Origin: Albibacterium bauzanense
Lineage (GTDB): Bacteria > Bacteroidota > Bacteroidia > Sphingobacteriales > Sphingobacteriaceae
Length of the DNA stretch: 64,000 bases
Direction of reading: 5' to 3'
Assembly (NCBI RefSeq): GCF_004339765.1
Contig: NZ_SMGO01000002.1
Coordinates: 1,090,001-1,154,000, forward strand
Each line of letters opens with the position of its first letter. Positions within the stretch are counted from its first letter, which is position 1. The notes beneath the pieces were generated by a model. It saw nothing but the letters and a program-made list of their open reading frames with translations. It did no database searches and had not been told where the DNA came from. Below are positions 54,531 to 62,451 of this stretch, piece by piece. Made by a program: the position numbers and the translations under genes.

Positions 54531-55907
54531 TTATTTAAAATAGTTAAGTAATAAAGAAAAATCTCCGCTTAGTTCTGCCTGCGAAATAACAAGGTTCCAA
54601 TAGTTTTGGACAGCTTTAAGGTTCTCACGTTCCGCTTCTTGGAGCAGCGCCTGTATCTGAAGCAACTCGGTCAGATTGATCAGACCACCTTCATACCGTG
54701 CAAGATAAAGTTCATAGGCATCTGAGGCTTTAGTAAAAGCTGTTTGGGTCTGGATCAGCAACTTTCGCTGTTGGGTTATCCTGGAAGCAACAGCAGATAG
54801 GGCGGTATTCATCTGGAGCCGTTGAAGGTCCAGCTTTGCCTGTACGCCCTGAACAGTTTTCTGGGCCCTCCGCCGTTCCAGCGAACTGGTATAAGCGTTA
54901 CCGATATTCCAGGTAATCCCAACGCCAACCAGGTAGTTGCCCGCCATATTCTGATAGCCCGAATTGATCCCACGATCAACAAAACCATTCTGCCCAATAC
55001 CACTTCCCCTGGATGAGAGTCCACCTAAAACCGATAGGGACGGCAATGCTTTTCGCGCAGTAACCTGTAGTTGTGCTCCTTCATAAGAAAGTTGCTTATC
55101 AATGACCTGTAGGTAGGGATGTGTAGAATTTATGGTGTCTAAACTAAGATCAGAAAGACCCGGATTCATCAAAGAAAGATCCGGAAAGGACAAGTTTTCC
55201 AATGGAACCACTTCTTTAAAACTAGCTTTGCCTGCCTGGTATCTTCCAAGGCTTTCGTAACGGGCGGCTAAAGCTTTAGCATATGCAGATGCAACGATCG
55301 ATGTGTCGGCACCGGGTTTTAATCCTGCGGATGATAGGCTTTTTGCGAGCTCAAGTACCTGATGGAGACGGTCGACGTTTTTTTCCGACAATTGGAGGCT
55401 CGATTTACTATAGGTTGTCTCTAAGTACAACCTGCTAATCTTAATTTGTAAAGACAATCTGGATGCGTCGTAACTACTTTTGGCACCTTGAACCTGATAT
55501 TCTGCGGATTCAATTGCCTTTCTTTGTTTTCCGAATTCAAAGAATTTCCAATCCATAAGTACCGATCCAAAAGCATTTCCGGTAGCTTGTGCAGCAGTTT
55601 CCGATCCAATGCTGTTGCCTGTTACGTTAAATACTCCGGGTACCGGGAAGAATGCACCACCGCTGCCCTGGTAGGTTCCATAGGACTGTTGCGCCTGGAA
55701 TTGTATCTGGGGAATTGATCTGCTTTGAACCTCTTTTTTTCGGAACTGAAATTCCTCTACGATAGTCCTGCGTTCACTAAGTCCGGGATAGCTTCGGTCT
55801 GCCTCTGTAAACGCTTCGCCAAGGGTCAATATATTTGTCTGCTGAGCTTTCGCGGCACTTGCAAATGCCATAATGATCAAACAGACCGTTTGAAGGGTAT
55901 ACTTCAT
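54531..55907 (-). CDS. TolC family outer-membrane efflux protein
   Basis: The 458-residue precursor has a signal peptide (MKYTLQTVCLIIMAFASAAK, cleavage near AKA-QQ). Two TolC/OEP repeats of long helices are visible, with LTLGEAFTEADRSYPGLSER at the start and LSLQIKISRLYLETTYSKSS and LQRLQMNTALSAVASRITQQ as helical blocks, and a Gly/Ser-rich strand region between them. It forms the outer-membrane channel of the pump encoded downstream. A 20-bp palindrome lies 42 bp upstream of its start at 55950 and may be an operator for the whole efflux operon. Confidence 0.9.
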   Translation of the reverse strand: MKYTLQTVCLIIMAFASAAKAQQTNILTLGEAFTEADRSYPGLSERRTIVEEFQFRKKEVQSRSIPQIQFQAQQSYGTYQGSGGAFFPVPGVFNVTGNSIGSETAAQATGNAFGSVLMDWKFFEFGKQRKAIESAEYQVQGAKSSYDASRLSLQIKISRLYLETTYSKSSLQLSEKNVDRLHQVLELAKSLSSAGLKPGADTSIVASAYAKALAARYESLGRYQAGKASFKEVVPLENLSFPDLSLMNPGLSDLSLDTINSTHPYLQVIDKQLSYEGAQLQVTARKALPSLSVLGGLSSRGSGIGQNGFVDRGINSGYQNMAGNYLVGVGITWNIGNAYTSSLERRRAQKTVQGVQAKLDLQRLQMNTALSAVASRITQQRKLLIQTQTAFTKASDAYELYLARYEGGLINLTELLQIQALLQEAERENLKAVQNYWNLVISQAELSGDFSLLLNYFK

Positions 55908-55949
55908 TCTCTCAAAAATTTGATAGTAAAAAATTGCAATAGTATCTAA

Positions 55950-55969
55950 GTACCTTCTAAAAAAGGTAC
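55950..55969. promoter_or_regulatory. Palindromic operator-like site before the efflux operon
   Basis: GTACCTT (55950-55956) pairs with AAGGTAC (55963-55969) around 6 A-rich bases. It lies 42 bp upstream of the TolC ATG and just upstream of a TAnnTTTG-like box. TetR-type repressors bind sites of this form, but no such gene is beside it. A terminator of the upstream gene is less likely, as no T-run follows. Confidence 0.4.
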
Positions 55970-55991
55970 GGTCGGTATTTTACAATTAATT

Positions 55992-56432
55992 CTATATCAA
56001 GAAAATGCTGTTCTGGATGAACAGTGGAAGCTGACGCCAGTTTAATACAGCACGAGGAACCGAAAGGTGGATCCGGTCTTTGTACACCAACTGCAGTGAA
56101 ATCAGAAAGGCAGGCAGCAGGATAAAATAGAGGGCGAGATTTGACGATGCGGAATTATGAGCATCCATCCCGGAAACAGTGCTACCTACGATATCCTGAA
56201 TTTTACTACATACCTGGTTCCATGCAACTCTTTCAGATTGTAAGGAAAGATTCGATTTACCGGATTTTGTAGCATTAGTGGATGTAGTCTGCTGGCTTGA
56301 AAACAAATATTGTAAACCTTTCTTAACCCCACAGGATGAAATTGCAACCAATAAAATCAATACGATGACACCCGCCAGCTTGTAAATGCTGAGCTTATTC
56401 CTGCCTGACTGATATTGGTTTACGATATTCAT
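55992..56432 (-). CDS. Hypothetical membrane-associated protein, possible lipoprotein
   Basis: The 146-residue protein has a hydrophobic N-terminal segment (KLAGVIVLILLVAISSC) in which LVAISSC could be a lipobox, so Cys34 may be lipid-modified. A Ser/Thr/Asn-rich stretch follows, then a second hydrophobic segment (about 104-122, LALYFILLPAFLISLQLVY) and a basic tail. I do not recognise a family. It starts 24 bp after the SoxB-like gene and is therefore probably the last gene of the DsrE operon. The next gene downstream is the TolC gene, preceded by its own operator-like site. No function is proposed. Confidence 0.5.
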   Translation of the reverse strand: MNIVNQYQSGRNKLSIYKLAGVIVLILLVAISSCGVKKGLQYLFSSQQTTSTNATKSGKSNLSLQSERVAWNQVCSKIQDIVGSTVSGMDAHNSASSNLALYFILLPAFLISLQLVYKDRIHLSVPRAVLNWRQLPLFIQNSIFLI

Positions 56433-56456
56433 TTATTCAAAGATAGGGTTTTAATT

Positions 56457-57884
56457 TTAAACGAGCTGATAAGAGCTTCCTTTCAGCGGCTCATAGGGAT
56501 TATGCTTTTGTAAAAATACTGTGATCGCTTCCACCACATCGACACCAAGGTCTGCCCGGTTACGTCCCAGATTTTCCGGCACGCCCTGGCTGGTGATAAA
56601 GGCCGCTTTATAGGTCTTGTCCTTTTCAACTGGTTCTTCTCCAATAAATAGCTGTTGTATACGATGCCCCTTGGGATTCTCGATCCTTAAATAAACACTG
56701 ATCCCGATAGCCCGTTTCACATAACCGCCCATCTGGAGCATGGGGTCTGCCGAAAATGTCCTTTCCAGGTTTTCTTCCAGCATTTTGATGATCTCCGATC
56801 CGGTCAGTTCCACTACAGACACCGGCGGGTTCATTGGCACCATATTATAGAGGTCCCATTTGGTCAGTTTACCCGGTGAAATCGGACTGCCATACCTCCA
56901 GCCATTTGAAAACGCCAGACTGGTTTTGGCGGCATCACAGACCGATCGAAGTAACAGGTCATCCATAGAGGAACCGAGTGTATCATACCTGTCTAAAAGA
57001 CAGGTTGTTTCACCGACAAATTCCTCCTTTAGCTGCTGATAAGGTCTCATGATCTCCTCGATCATCGCTTTGGTCTGCAAATCTTCTGCTACGGCATCGG
57101 TAACCGGAACCAGCTGATAGCTGTAGTCGCTGATCTTTCCTTTATCAATGAAAAGATCAAGTTTTCCAAGAAACGCACCATGGCATCCGCACTGGATGAT
57201 GATAGATTCTCCGACGGGCGTTGGTTCAAATAACCTGTTGTGGGTGTGGGCGCTCAGGCACACATCGATACCAGGAATTTCGCTGAGCATTTTGATATCC
57301 TGAGGATAGCCATTATGCGACAACAAAAACACCAGATCAGCACCCTCTTTCTTCACGGCCTGAATCGCACCAGGAAGTTCTTTCATCCCATCGGTTACAG
57401 TAATCCCATCACTGAATTCTTTGGGCATGGTCTTGTCAATAATGTTTGAACAAATCCCGATCACCCCAATCTTTAGTCCACCTGTTTCAATGATTATATA
57501 TGGATCGAGCAGTAGGCCAGCATCCTTTTTATAAACGTTGATGCCCAGAACCGGATAGCCCATCCCGGCCTGAAGTTTCAGCAATTGTTCAGCTCCATAG
57601 GCAAAGTCCCAATGCCCCACCATCGCACTGAATCCAAATGCTTTGAGCAGCGGCATTATGGCCTCACCCTTGCTCTGGATCAATGGGAGTGTACCATGAA
57701 AAGTATCCCCACCGTCAAAGACGAGCGTATGCGGATTTTCGGCTTTCATCTGTTTAACCAGCGTCATGATCCTGGCGTATCCGCCTGCAGTTCTGATCAG
57801 TTTCTCTTCCCCCTCAAAAAAAAGTTCCGGATGTGGCTCGAGGTATCCGTGTACATCGTTCAAATAACCTATTGATAGTTTCAT
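56457..57884 (-). CDS. SoxB-like metallophosphoesterase/5'-nucleotidase family protein, no signal peptide
   Basis: From the ATG at 57884 (an earlier ATG is 8 codons upstream) the protein has 475 residues. The metal motif is LNDVHGYLEPH, then FDGGDTFHGT, and the third motif is MVGHWDFAYG rather than GNHEFDYG. SoxB thiosulfohydrolases carry GHWEFTYG at this place. Further matches to SoxB are LLSHNGYPQDIKML, SAHTHNRLFEP, GCHGAFLGKLDL and MLQMGGYVKR. SoxB acts in the periplasm behind a signal peptide; none is seen here. It starts 10 bp after the exported DsrE gene. A sulfur-related hydrolase is likely, but a nucleotidase cannot be excluded. Confidence 0.7.
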   Translation of the reverse strand: MKLSIGYLNDVHGYLEPHPELFFEGEEKLIRTAGGYARIMTLVKQMKAENPHTLVFDGGDTFHGTLPLIQSKGEAIMPLLKAFGFSAMVGHWDFAYGAEQLLKLQAGMGYPVLGINVYKKDAGLLLDPYIIIETGGLKIGVIGICSNIIDKTMPKEFSDGITVTDGMKELPGAIQAVKKEGADLVFLLSHNGYPQDIKMLSEIPGIDVCLSAHTHNRLFEPTPVGESIIIQCGCHGAFLGKLDLFIDKGKISDYSYQLVPVTDAVAEDLQTKAMIEEIMRPYQQLKEEFVGETTCLLDRYDTLGSSMDDLLLRSVCDAAKTSLAFSNGWRYGSPISPGKLTKWDLYNMVPMNPPVSVVELTGSEIIKMLEENLERTFSADPMLQMGGYVKRAIGISVYLRIENPKGHRIQQLFIGEEPVEKDKTYKAAFITSQGVPENLGRNRADLGVDVVEAITVFLQKHNPYEPLKGSSYQLV

Positions 57885-57894
57885 AGGTTGCTGA

Positions 57895-58356
57895 TTAAGG
57901 ATGAACAATTACCCAGCCCTGTGCAGACCTAATAATAATCTCCCCATTTCCACTGGGCACATAACTGATAAAATCAAACAGGTCTTTCTTATCGATCTTT
58001 CGCTCCCTGAGCGTATTTTCACACTGGGCGAGAATTACACCCTTCTGGGAAAGGTCTTTTAGGGGCTCCTGGTAATTGCCTGTTTTGTAATAAGCTGCCA
58101 CCCCTTCACCGAATACGATGAGTTCAATTTCCAGCTTGCCTTTCAGGCGCGGATCATTCAGGGCATTGTTGATGTTCCTGATGATCCCAGTAATCTTTTT
58201 TTCTTCGCCGCTATTGAGCACATACAATGCCTTATAATGCTTTTTAGTTGCTTTTGCACCCTGAAAGCTGTCCAAGGGGGCAGCTGTTTGTGCGAAAAGG
58301 GGATTTGACACCCATAACAGGGCAATGCTGAATAAAAGGGCTTTAAAATATTTCAT
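57895..58356 (-). CDS. Exported DsrE family protein
   Basis: The 153-residue precursor has a signal peptide (hydrophobic ALLFSIALLWVSNPLFA, cleavage before QTAAP). The mature domain is DsrE/DsrF-like: HYKALYVLNSGEEKKITGII, IELIVFGEGVAAYY, GVILAQCENTLRERKIDKKD with the conserved Cys, and VPSGNGEIIIRSAQGW. DsrE proteins carry sulfur as a persulfide on such a Cys. Being exported, this one would act in the periplasm. It is the first gene of an operon with the SoxB-like gene and a hypothetical gene. The function is a family inference. Confidence 0.85.
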   Translation of the reverse strand: MKYFKALLFSIALLWVSNPLFAQTAAPLDSFQGAKATKKHYKALYVLNSGEEKKITGIIRNINNALNDPRLKGKLEIELIVFGEGVAAYYKTGNYQEPLKDLSQKGVILAQCENTLRERKIDKKDLFDFISYVPSGNGEIIIRSAQGWVIVHP

Positions 58357-58399
58357 TTTTGCGTTGGACTTATTCTAATGTATTGATAAACCATAAAAA

Positions 58400-58420
58400 G
58401 ACCGTTTTGTTGGAACGGTC
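58400..58420 (-). terminator. Terminator of the persulfide dioxygenase operon
   Basis: GACCGTT (58400-58406) pairs with AACGGTC (58414-58420) around a 7-base loop. On the minus strand a run of five T follows. It lies 23 bp past the stop of the dioxygenase-rhodanese gene and before the DsrE start. Confidence 0.7.
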
Positions 58421-58443
58421 AAAATTTCATCGCTTTTTGATGA

Positions 58444-59781
58444 TCAACTGAATTGTTTGATCGCCTCACCAATATCAAATACCGGCACTTTACCTTTCTT
58501 TTCAGCCTCGATCATCGAACTGGCTGCCGCACTCCGGTATCCACCTGCGCAATGTACAGCGATGGGCTTACCGTTCGGGATCTCATCAATCCGGTCTCTT
58601 AGCTCACCAAGCGGAATGGGAATGCTGTCCTTGAATATCTTGTGTTCCTTGACCTCGGATTCATTTCTGACATCGACAATGGTGTATTTCCCGGTATCAT
58701 TTCGGAAGTCCTGGAGATCCAGCGCTTCCATTTTGAGCTCGCCACCTCCGGCAAAATATGCGCCCTTGATCTGTCCCTCGTAACCGATGGAAGCAGTACG
58801 GGCAATCAATGCCTTTAGTGTCGCCTCATCCTTAGCCTTCAGGTAAAAGGGTTCTTCCGGGCTGATGATACTCCCCAGCCAGGTCTCAAACTTGGTACCT
58901 TCCATGATATTGACCGAATGCTGCTGGTGAGCGGCTTTGAACTCCGTGTCCTTCCTGCTGTCAATGATCCAGATATTCTCCTGCTCTTCGGGATTGCCTT
59001 CGCTTATCGCTACCTGAGCTACCGAAGGCTGGAAATCAGCCGCACCTTTTTTGTTCAACGCTACATCATAAGGAAAATAGGCTGGTATAAATGGCTGGTT
59101 GGAAGTCAGCTCTTTGACAAATTCCTGTTCGGTCATCTCTTTCAATGACCAGTTGGTCTTCTTTTCTTCACCCATAGTGCTGCTGTTGGCCTCGCTAAGC
59201 GCCTTGCCGCAAAGCGTTCCTGCCCCATGCGCTGGATAGAGCACCACATCATCGGACAGTTTCATCAGCTGATCCCGCAACGAATGGTACATCTGGGATG
59301 CCAGGTGCATCCGCTCAGCATTTACATCGCCACCGCTTTCACGCAGGTCAGGCCTGCCGCAGTCCCCGATAAACAGGGTATCTCCAGAAAACAGCGCCTT
59401 GTCAATGCCCTCATGTTCCAGCACGATGCAGATACTATCTGGCGAATGGCCCGGGGTATTCAGTGCCCTTAGCCTGATCTTTCCTATCTCCAGTACATCG
59501 CCCTCATCAAACGACAGGAACGGGTAATCTGGCCGGGTCAGCTTGCTCGCATAGATGGGCGAACTGGCCTGTTTGTGGATCTCAAGGTGCGAGCTCACAA
59601 AATCCGCATGCGGGTGGGTTTCTATTATGCCGATGATCTCCGCATTATTTTCAATGGCATAATCATAATAAGGCTTAGGATCACGCGCCGGATCAATCAG
59701 GATCATCTTACTTTCGCATTCACTTAAAATTGCGTAACTATAATGGGATAAAAATTTGTCTTCAAACTGCTTTATCTTCAT
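58444..59781 (-). CDS. Persulfide dioxygenase-rhodanese fusion (MBL-fold hydrolase)
   Basis: The 445-residue protein has an N-terminal metallo-beta-lactamase domain of the ETHE1/persulfide dioxygenase type (ETHPHADFVSSHLEIH, NTPGHSPDSICIVLE, FSGDTLFIGDCGRPDL, LYPAHGAGTLCG). Two rhodanese-like domains follow. The first (about 250-345) lacks an active-site Cys; the second (about 355-445) has VHCAGGYRSAAAS with the catalytic Cys. It should oxidise glutathione- or other persulfides to sulfite and pass sulfur to an acceptor, detoxifying sulfide. It lies 15 bp after the DUF2892 gene. A Crp-type site stands before that operon. Confidence 0.92.
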   Translation of the reverse strand: MKIKQFEDKFLSHYSYAILSECESKMILIDPARDPKPYYDYAIENNAEIIGIIETHPHADFVSSHLEIHKQASSPIYASKLTRPDYPFLSFDEGDVLEIGKIRLRALNTPGHSPDSICIVLEHEGIDKALFSGDTLFIGDCGRPDLRESGGDVNAERMHLASQMYHSLRDQLMKLSDDVVLYPAHGAGTLCGKALSEANSSTMGEEKKTNWSLKEMTEQEFVKELTSNQPFIPAYFPYDVALNKKGAADFQPSVAQVAISEGNPEEQENIWIIDSRKDTEFKAAHQQHSVNIMEGTKFETWLGSIISPEEPFYLKAKDEATLKALIARTASIGYEGQIKGAYFAGGGELKMEALDLQDFRNDTGKYTIVDVRNESEVKEHKIFKDSIPIPLGELRDRIDEIPNGKPIAVHCAGGYRSAAASSMIEAEKKGKVPVFDIGEAIKQFS

Positions 59782-59796
59782 AATCTCTGAAATATT

Positions 59797-60009
59797 TTAT
59801 TTTTTATTTTTTACTCCACAGGTATTGATCCCTAATAACACATAGAGCGGACAAAAGCTCATAAAACTTGTCAGGATAAAAATCCCGGAAATCACCAGTA
59901 GGATAATGGCCGTTGTGCCGGAAATAACGTGTGTAAAATAAAGTACGATGATTGCCAGGGCAATCACTATTCTTATTGACCGGTCGAGGATGCCCATGTT
60001 GTTTTTCAT
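59797..60009 (-). CDS. DUF2892 (YgaP-like) membrane protein
   Basis: From ATG 60009 the protein has 70 residues (an earlier in-frame ATG at 60036 would lengthen it). The opening MKNNMGILDRSIRIVIALAI, with the DR-x-x-R motif, and the following two hydrophobic segments ending FMSFCPLYVLLGINTC are the DUF2892 signature. In YgaP this domain anchors a rhodanese. Here it is a separate gene 15 bp before the persulfide dioxygenase-rhodanese gene and may anchor it to the membrane. A conserved Cys pair (SFC and NTC) is present. A promoter with a Crp-like site is directly upstream. Confidence 0.88.
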   Translation of the reverse strand: MKNNMGILDRSIRIVIALAIIVLYFTHVISGTTAIILLVISGIFILTSFMSFCPLYVLLGINTCGVKNKK

Positions 60010-60033
60010 ATTGCTTAAATTTTTGACTACAAA

Positions 60034-60077
60034 CAAATTTACTACATCAAGGATTGATCGTTGGTGACTTTGGTCAC
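60034..60077 (-). promoter_or_regulatory. Crp/Fnr-type site and -7 box before DUF2892-dioxygenase operon
   Basis: On the minus strand GTGACCAAAGTCAC (60064-60077) is followed by exactly 22 bp and then TAAATTTG (60034-60041), an exact TAnnTTTG box. The ATG at 60009 is 24 bp after the box. The same layout occurs at 61938 and 63266. The palindrome would sit near -41, where Crp-type activators bind. Confidence 0.75.
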
Positions 60078-60092
60078 ACAGCCATTTACCAG

Positions 60093-60469
60093 CTAAAAAG
60101 ACCTGCGGTAATTCGGATCATATTTTATAGGTGATAAGAAATGAAGCAGTAATGTCCTGGCGTACCTAAAATTGAAAGTAAAAAGCAATATTACCGGAGA
60201 TACTGTCAAGCCGATTATACTCCACTGCTGGCTGCTGTCAAATACCATAAAGGCTATGACCCAGCTGTAACGAGTTCAGCGATGATCAGCACATAGCTAA
60301 CATACATTGCCGCCCAGAAAAAGCCTGGCTCGATCTCGTATTTTAGGTTGCAATTGGAACAATGGCTGTGCATCCTTGAATACTTATAGCTGAACATAGA
60401 AGTTTCATAGATGTCTCCCCGACGACACCTGGGGCATTTGTGATTGATTACGGCCAGTAACTTGCTCAT
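60093..60469 (-). pseudogene. DUF983 family protein gene with frameshift
   Basis: The first frame starts at ATG 60469: NHKCPRCRRGDIYETSMFSY, then HCSNCNLKYEIEPGFFWAAM and YVSYVLIIAELVTAGS, then a stop at 60254. The C-terminal part of DUF983 continues in another frame: VIAFMVFDSSQQWSIIGLTV, then RYARTLLLHFLSPIKYDP, ending at 60093. The break is in a GGG run near 60257, where one lost G would explain it. It may be a true mutation or a read error. DUF983 proteins are zinc-ribbon membrane proteins of unknown role. It is last in the YeeE-YeeE-rhodanese operon, 2 bp after the rhodanese gene. Confidence 0.8.
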
Positions 60470-60471
60470 AT

Positions 60472-60939
60472 TTATTTTGTCGATGACTTAAGCGGATACC
60501 CCTTGCTCACCCAGTCGGTCCTTAAGTTGGTCGGCAAATTCAAAAGCATTGCTTTTGAAAATTTTTGCGCTTTCAATAAGGTAAATGCCGGCCGGATATT
60601 GGGACAGCGATCAAATGGGCAGCAGCCGCAATACACAACGATCAGTTCACTTTTAGGCAGGGTTTTAACGACCTGGCTAAACTTGGCAAGGTTTTCTTTT
60701 TCACTTGCCGCTCCCATGTTGATTGCTCCGGGGATATCGTCCACTACTCCAATATTATAGATACGAACTTTCTTACCTTTTTTAATCATTGAGGCGAGCT
60801 GGGCAGGTTGCATCAACTGGGCACTCGTCCAGGGGTTGAATTGTAAAGTTGGGGCAGGACTTACCTGCGCCCAGCTGCTCAGTCCGGTGGATATCAAGAG
60901 GGCGAAGGCGGCAAATGTTCTAGTTAGGATCTTTCTCAT
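60472..60939 (-). CDS. Exported rhodanese-like protein with Cys-rich active loop
   Basis: The 155-residue precursor has a signal peptide (MRKILTRTFAAFALLISTGL, then SSWAQ). The rhodanese fold is seen from LASMIKKGKKVRIYNIGVVD, IPGAINMGAASEKE and LIVVYCGCCPFDRCPNIRPA. The active loop holds three close cysteines plus a fourth (YCGCCPFDRCPN) instead of the single catalytic Cys. It lies 9 bp after the second YeeE gene and probably hands sulfur between periplasmic partners such as the exported DsrE. A role with persulfides or copper-like metals is inference. Confidence 0.82.
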   Translation of the reverse strand: MRKILTRTFAAFALLISTGLSSWAQVSPAPTLQFNPWTSAQLMQPAQLASMIKKGKKVRIYNIGVVDDIPGAINMGAASEKENLAKFSQVVKTLPKSELIVVYCGCCPFDRCPNIRPAFTLLKAQKFSKAMLLNLPTNLRTDWVSKGYPLKSSTK

Positions 60940-60948
60940 GGGTCTTTA

Positions 60949-61362
60949 TCAATGTGGTAATTTATTTTTAATCAGTCCGTACAGGTAAGTACCTGTAACA
61001 GCACCGAAAGCTACAATAACCATTCCGAGATAACCATAGCCAATGTTGACGAAAATAGGCCCTGGACATGCACCTGTAAGCGCCCAGCCCAAACCAAAAA
61101 TTGTCCCGCCGATCAGATACTTCTTCCAGGCCATATCCTTATCCTGAAATTTGATCACCTCGCCGCTAAGATCCTTTAAATGGAATTTCTTAATCAGGTA
61201 AACCGCGATCACGCCCAGGGTGACGGCCGTACCAATGATCCCGAACATATGGAAGGATTGGAAGCGGAACATCTCCTGTATCCTGAACCAGGAAATGGCC
61301 TCGGACTTTGCCATCACAATACCGAACAAAATTCCGGTGAGTATATATTTTAAAAACTTCAT
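60949..61362 (-). CDS. YeeE/YedE family protein, half-size (DUF6691-like)
   Basis: From ATG 61362 the protein has 137 residues; an upstream open frame overlaps the previous gene and has no family match. Four hydrophobic segments and the motif GLGWALTGACPGPIFVNIG identify it as the second half of a YeeE/YedE transporter. Full-length YeeE proteins import thiosulfate. Here each half is a separate gene, 2 bp apart, so a heterodimer is likely. It lies between the first YeeE half and the exported rhodanese. The Cys in ACPGP is the conserved thiosulfate-relay residue. Confidence 0.88.
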   Translation of the reverse strand: MKFLKYILTGILFGIVMAKSEAISWFRIQEMFRFQSFHMFGIIGTAVTLGVIAVYLIKKFHLKDLSGEVIKFQDKDMAWKKYLIGGTIFGLGWALTGACPGPIFVNIGYGYLGMVIVAFGAVTGTYLYGLIKNKLPH

Positions 61363-61364
61363 GG

Positions 61365-61925
61365 CTAAAAAATTAAAGGAAATAAAAGATGGGTCATGGC
61401 AAGTCCGCCGATAAAAAAACCGATTACCGCAATCAGCGAGGGCACCTGGAGGTTGGAAAGGCCACTGATCGCATGGCCGGATGTGCATCCGCCAGCATAT
61501 CGTGATCCGAAACCCACCATCACGCCTCCAAACAGCAACAAAAACACGACTTTTGGAGAAGTAAGTGAACTAATTGAAAAAAGCTTTTCCGGGTTCAATC
61601 CGCCATCAAAAGCAATACCTAGCCCAGCAAGATCGCTGATGGTTGAAGCTGAAAGCTGTAGCGGCTGATCACTTTTAAGTAAAGTGGCGGATATAAATCC
61701 ACCTATAACAGCGCCAACTAAAAAAAGCAGGTTCCATCGCTGGGCTTTCCAGTCGAAAACGAAAAATTTCACTTTTTTGCCTGCGCCGGCCATACTGCAT
61801 ATGGTACGCAGGTTTGACGAGAATCCGAACGATTTCCCGAAATACAGCAGAACCACCATAATAAGGGCGATAATTGCGCCCGAGGTATACCAGGGCCAAG
61901 GTTGTTTAATGAGTTCTAACATCAT
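61365..61925 (-). CDS. YeeE/YedE family protein, half-size
   Basis: From ATG 61925 the protein has 187 residues (ATGs at 61940 and 61922 are alternatives). It has five hydrophobic segments and the motif GSRYAGGCTSGHAISG, the first conserved Cys motif of thiosulfate transporters. Together with the next gene (half carrying GACPGP) it makes a complete YeeE channel. A Crp-like site stands upstream at 61968. The pair should carry thiosulfate or a related sulfur anion across the inner membrane. Direction of transport and substrate are inferred from the family. Confidence 0.88.
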   Translation of the reverse strand: MMLELIKQPWPWYTSGAIIALIMVVLLYFGKSFGFSSNLRTICSMAGAGKKVKFFVFDWKAQRWNLLFLVGAVIGGFISATLLKSDQPLQLSASTISDLAGLGIAFDGGLNPEKLFSISSLTSPKVVFLLLFGGVMVGFGSRYAGGCTSGHAISGLSNLQVPSLIAVIGFFIGGLAMTHLLFPLIF

Positions 61926-61937
61926 TTTTAATTTATA

Positions 61938-61981
61938 CAAAAATATGCATCCAGATCCGCCTTCTTTGTGACTAAAGTCAC
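61938..61981 (-). promoter_or_regulatory. Crp/Fnr-type site and -7 box before YeeE-YeeE-rhodanese-DUF983 operon
   Basis: On the minus strand GTGACTTTAGTCAC (61968-61981) is followed by exactly 22 bp and then TATTTTTG (61938-61945), an exact TAnnTTTG box. The ATG at 61925 is 12 bp after the box. The palindrome directly adjoins the stop codon of the methyltransferase gene. The same layout is at 60034 and 63266. Confidence 0.78.
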
Positions 61982-62440
61982 CTACAAAAAAGGAAAGAAT
62001 CTTCCCGTTCTGCTTTTATAAGCCGGATATTCAGCAAATTTTTCCAGTAAAAGCCCTTCCTCATAACGGGACTTGAAATAAAATAGCACGACTAACAACA
62101 CGGAAACAACCAGTCTGGATAAACTGTCTGAGAACAGGGAATAACAAAAAATAAAGACAATGATACCTGTGTAGATGGGATGCCGCATGTACCTATACAG
62201 ACCTGTTTGTATCAGGGTGCCATTTTTGGTTGGGGACGGGAACGGCGTAAGGTTACTTTTGAGTTGCAGGATGGCCACCAAGGATATGAGTACCCCCGAA
62301 ATTGCGGGAATCAGCGCAAGTTTGCGATAAGACTCGGCAATGCCGATCTTAACCAGCGGCGGCATTAAAATAAAAGCTACCAGTAAACAGAGCTGGGTGG
62401 CTACATATATCAGGTCTTTTCCTCTGCTGTGTTCAAACAT
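61982..62440 (-). CDS. Isoprenylcysteine carboxyl methyltransferase-like membrane protein
   Basis: The 152-residue protein has four or five hydrophobic segments and the ICMT/PEMT-type motif YRYMRHPIYTGIIVF, followed by SRYEEGLLLEKFAEYPAYKS, which holds the conserved Glu pair used for S-adenosylmethionine and substrate binding. It follows the TauE gene by 11 bp on the same transcript. Such methyltransferases commonly accompany sulfur and metal loci in Bacteroidota, but their substrate is not known; methylation of a thiol is one possibility (inference). Confidence 0.82.
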   Translation of the reverse strand: MFEHSRGKDLIYVATQLCLLVAFILMPPLVKIGIAESYRKLALIPAISGVLISLVAILQLKSNLTPFPSPTKNGTLIQTGLYRYMRHPIYTGIIVFIFCYSLFSDSLSRLVVSVLLVVLFYFKSRYEEGLLLEKFAEYPAYKSRTGRFFPFL

Positions 62441-62451
62441 TTATCAGTCAG

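Noticed and set aside
60254-60469. A complete 71-residue DUF983 protein
   Set aside because: The conserved C-terminal half continues in another frame, so the short frame is the result of a frameshift.
60949-61488. A longer start for the second YeeE half at 61488
   Set aside because: The extra 42 residues lie inside the preceding YeeE gene and do not resemble the family; the ATG at 61362 gives the expected N terminus.
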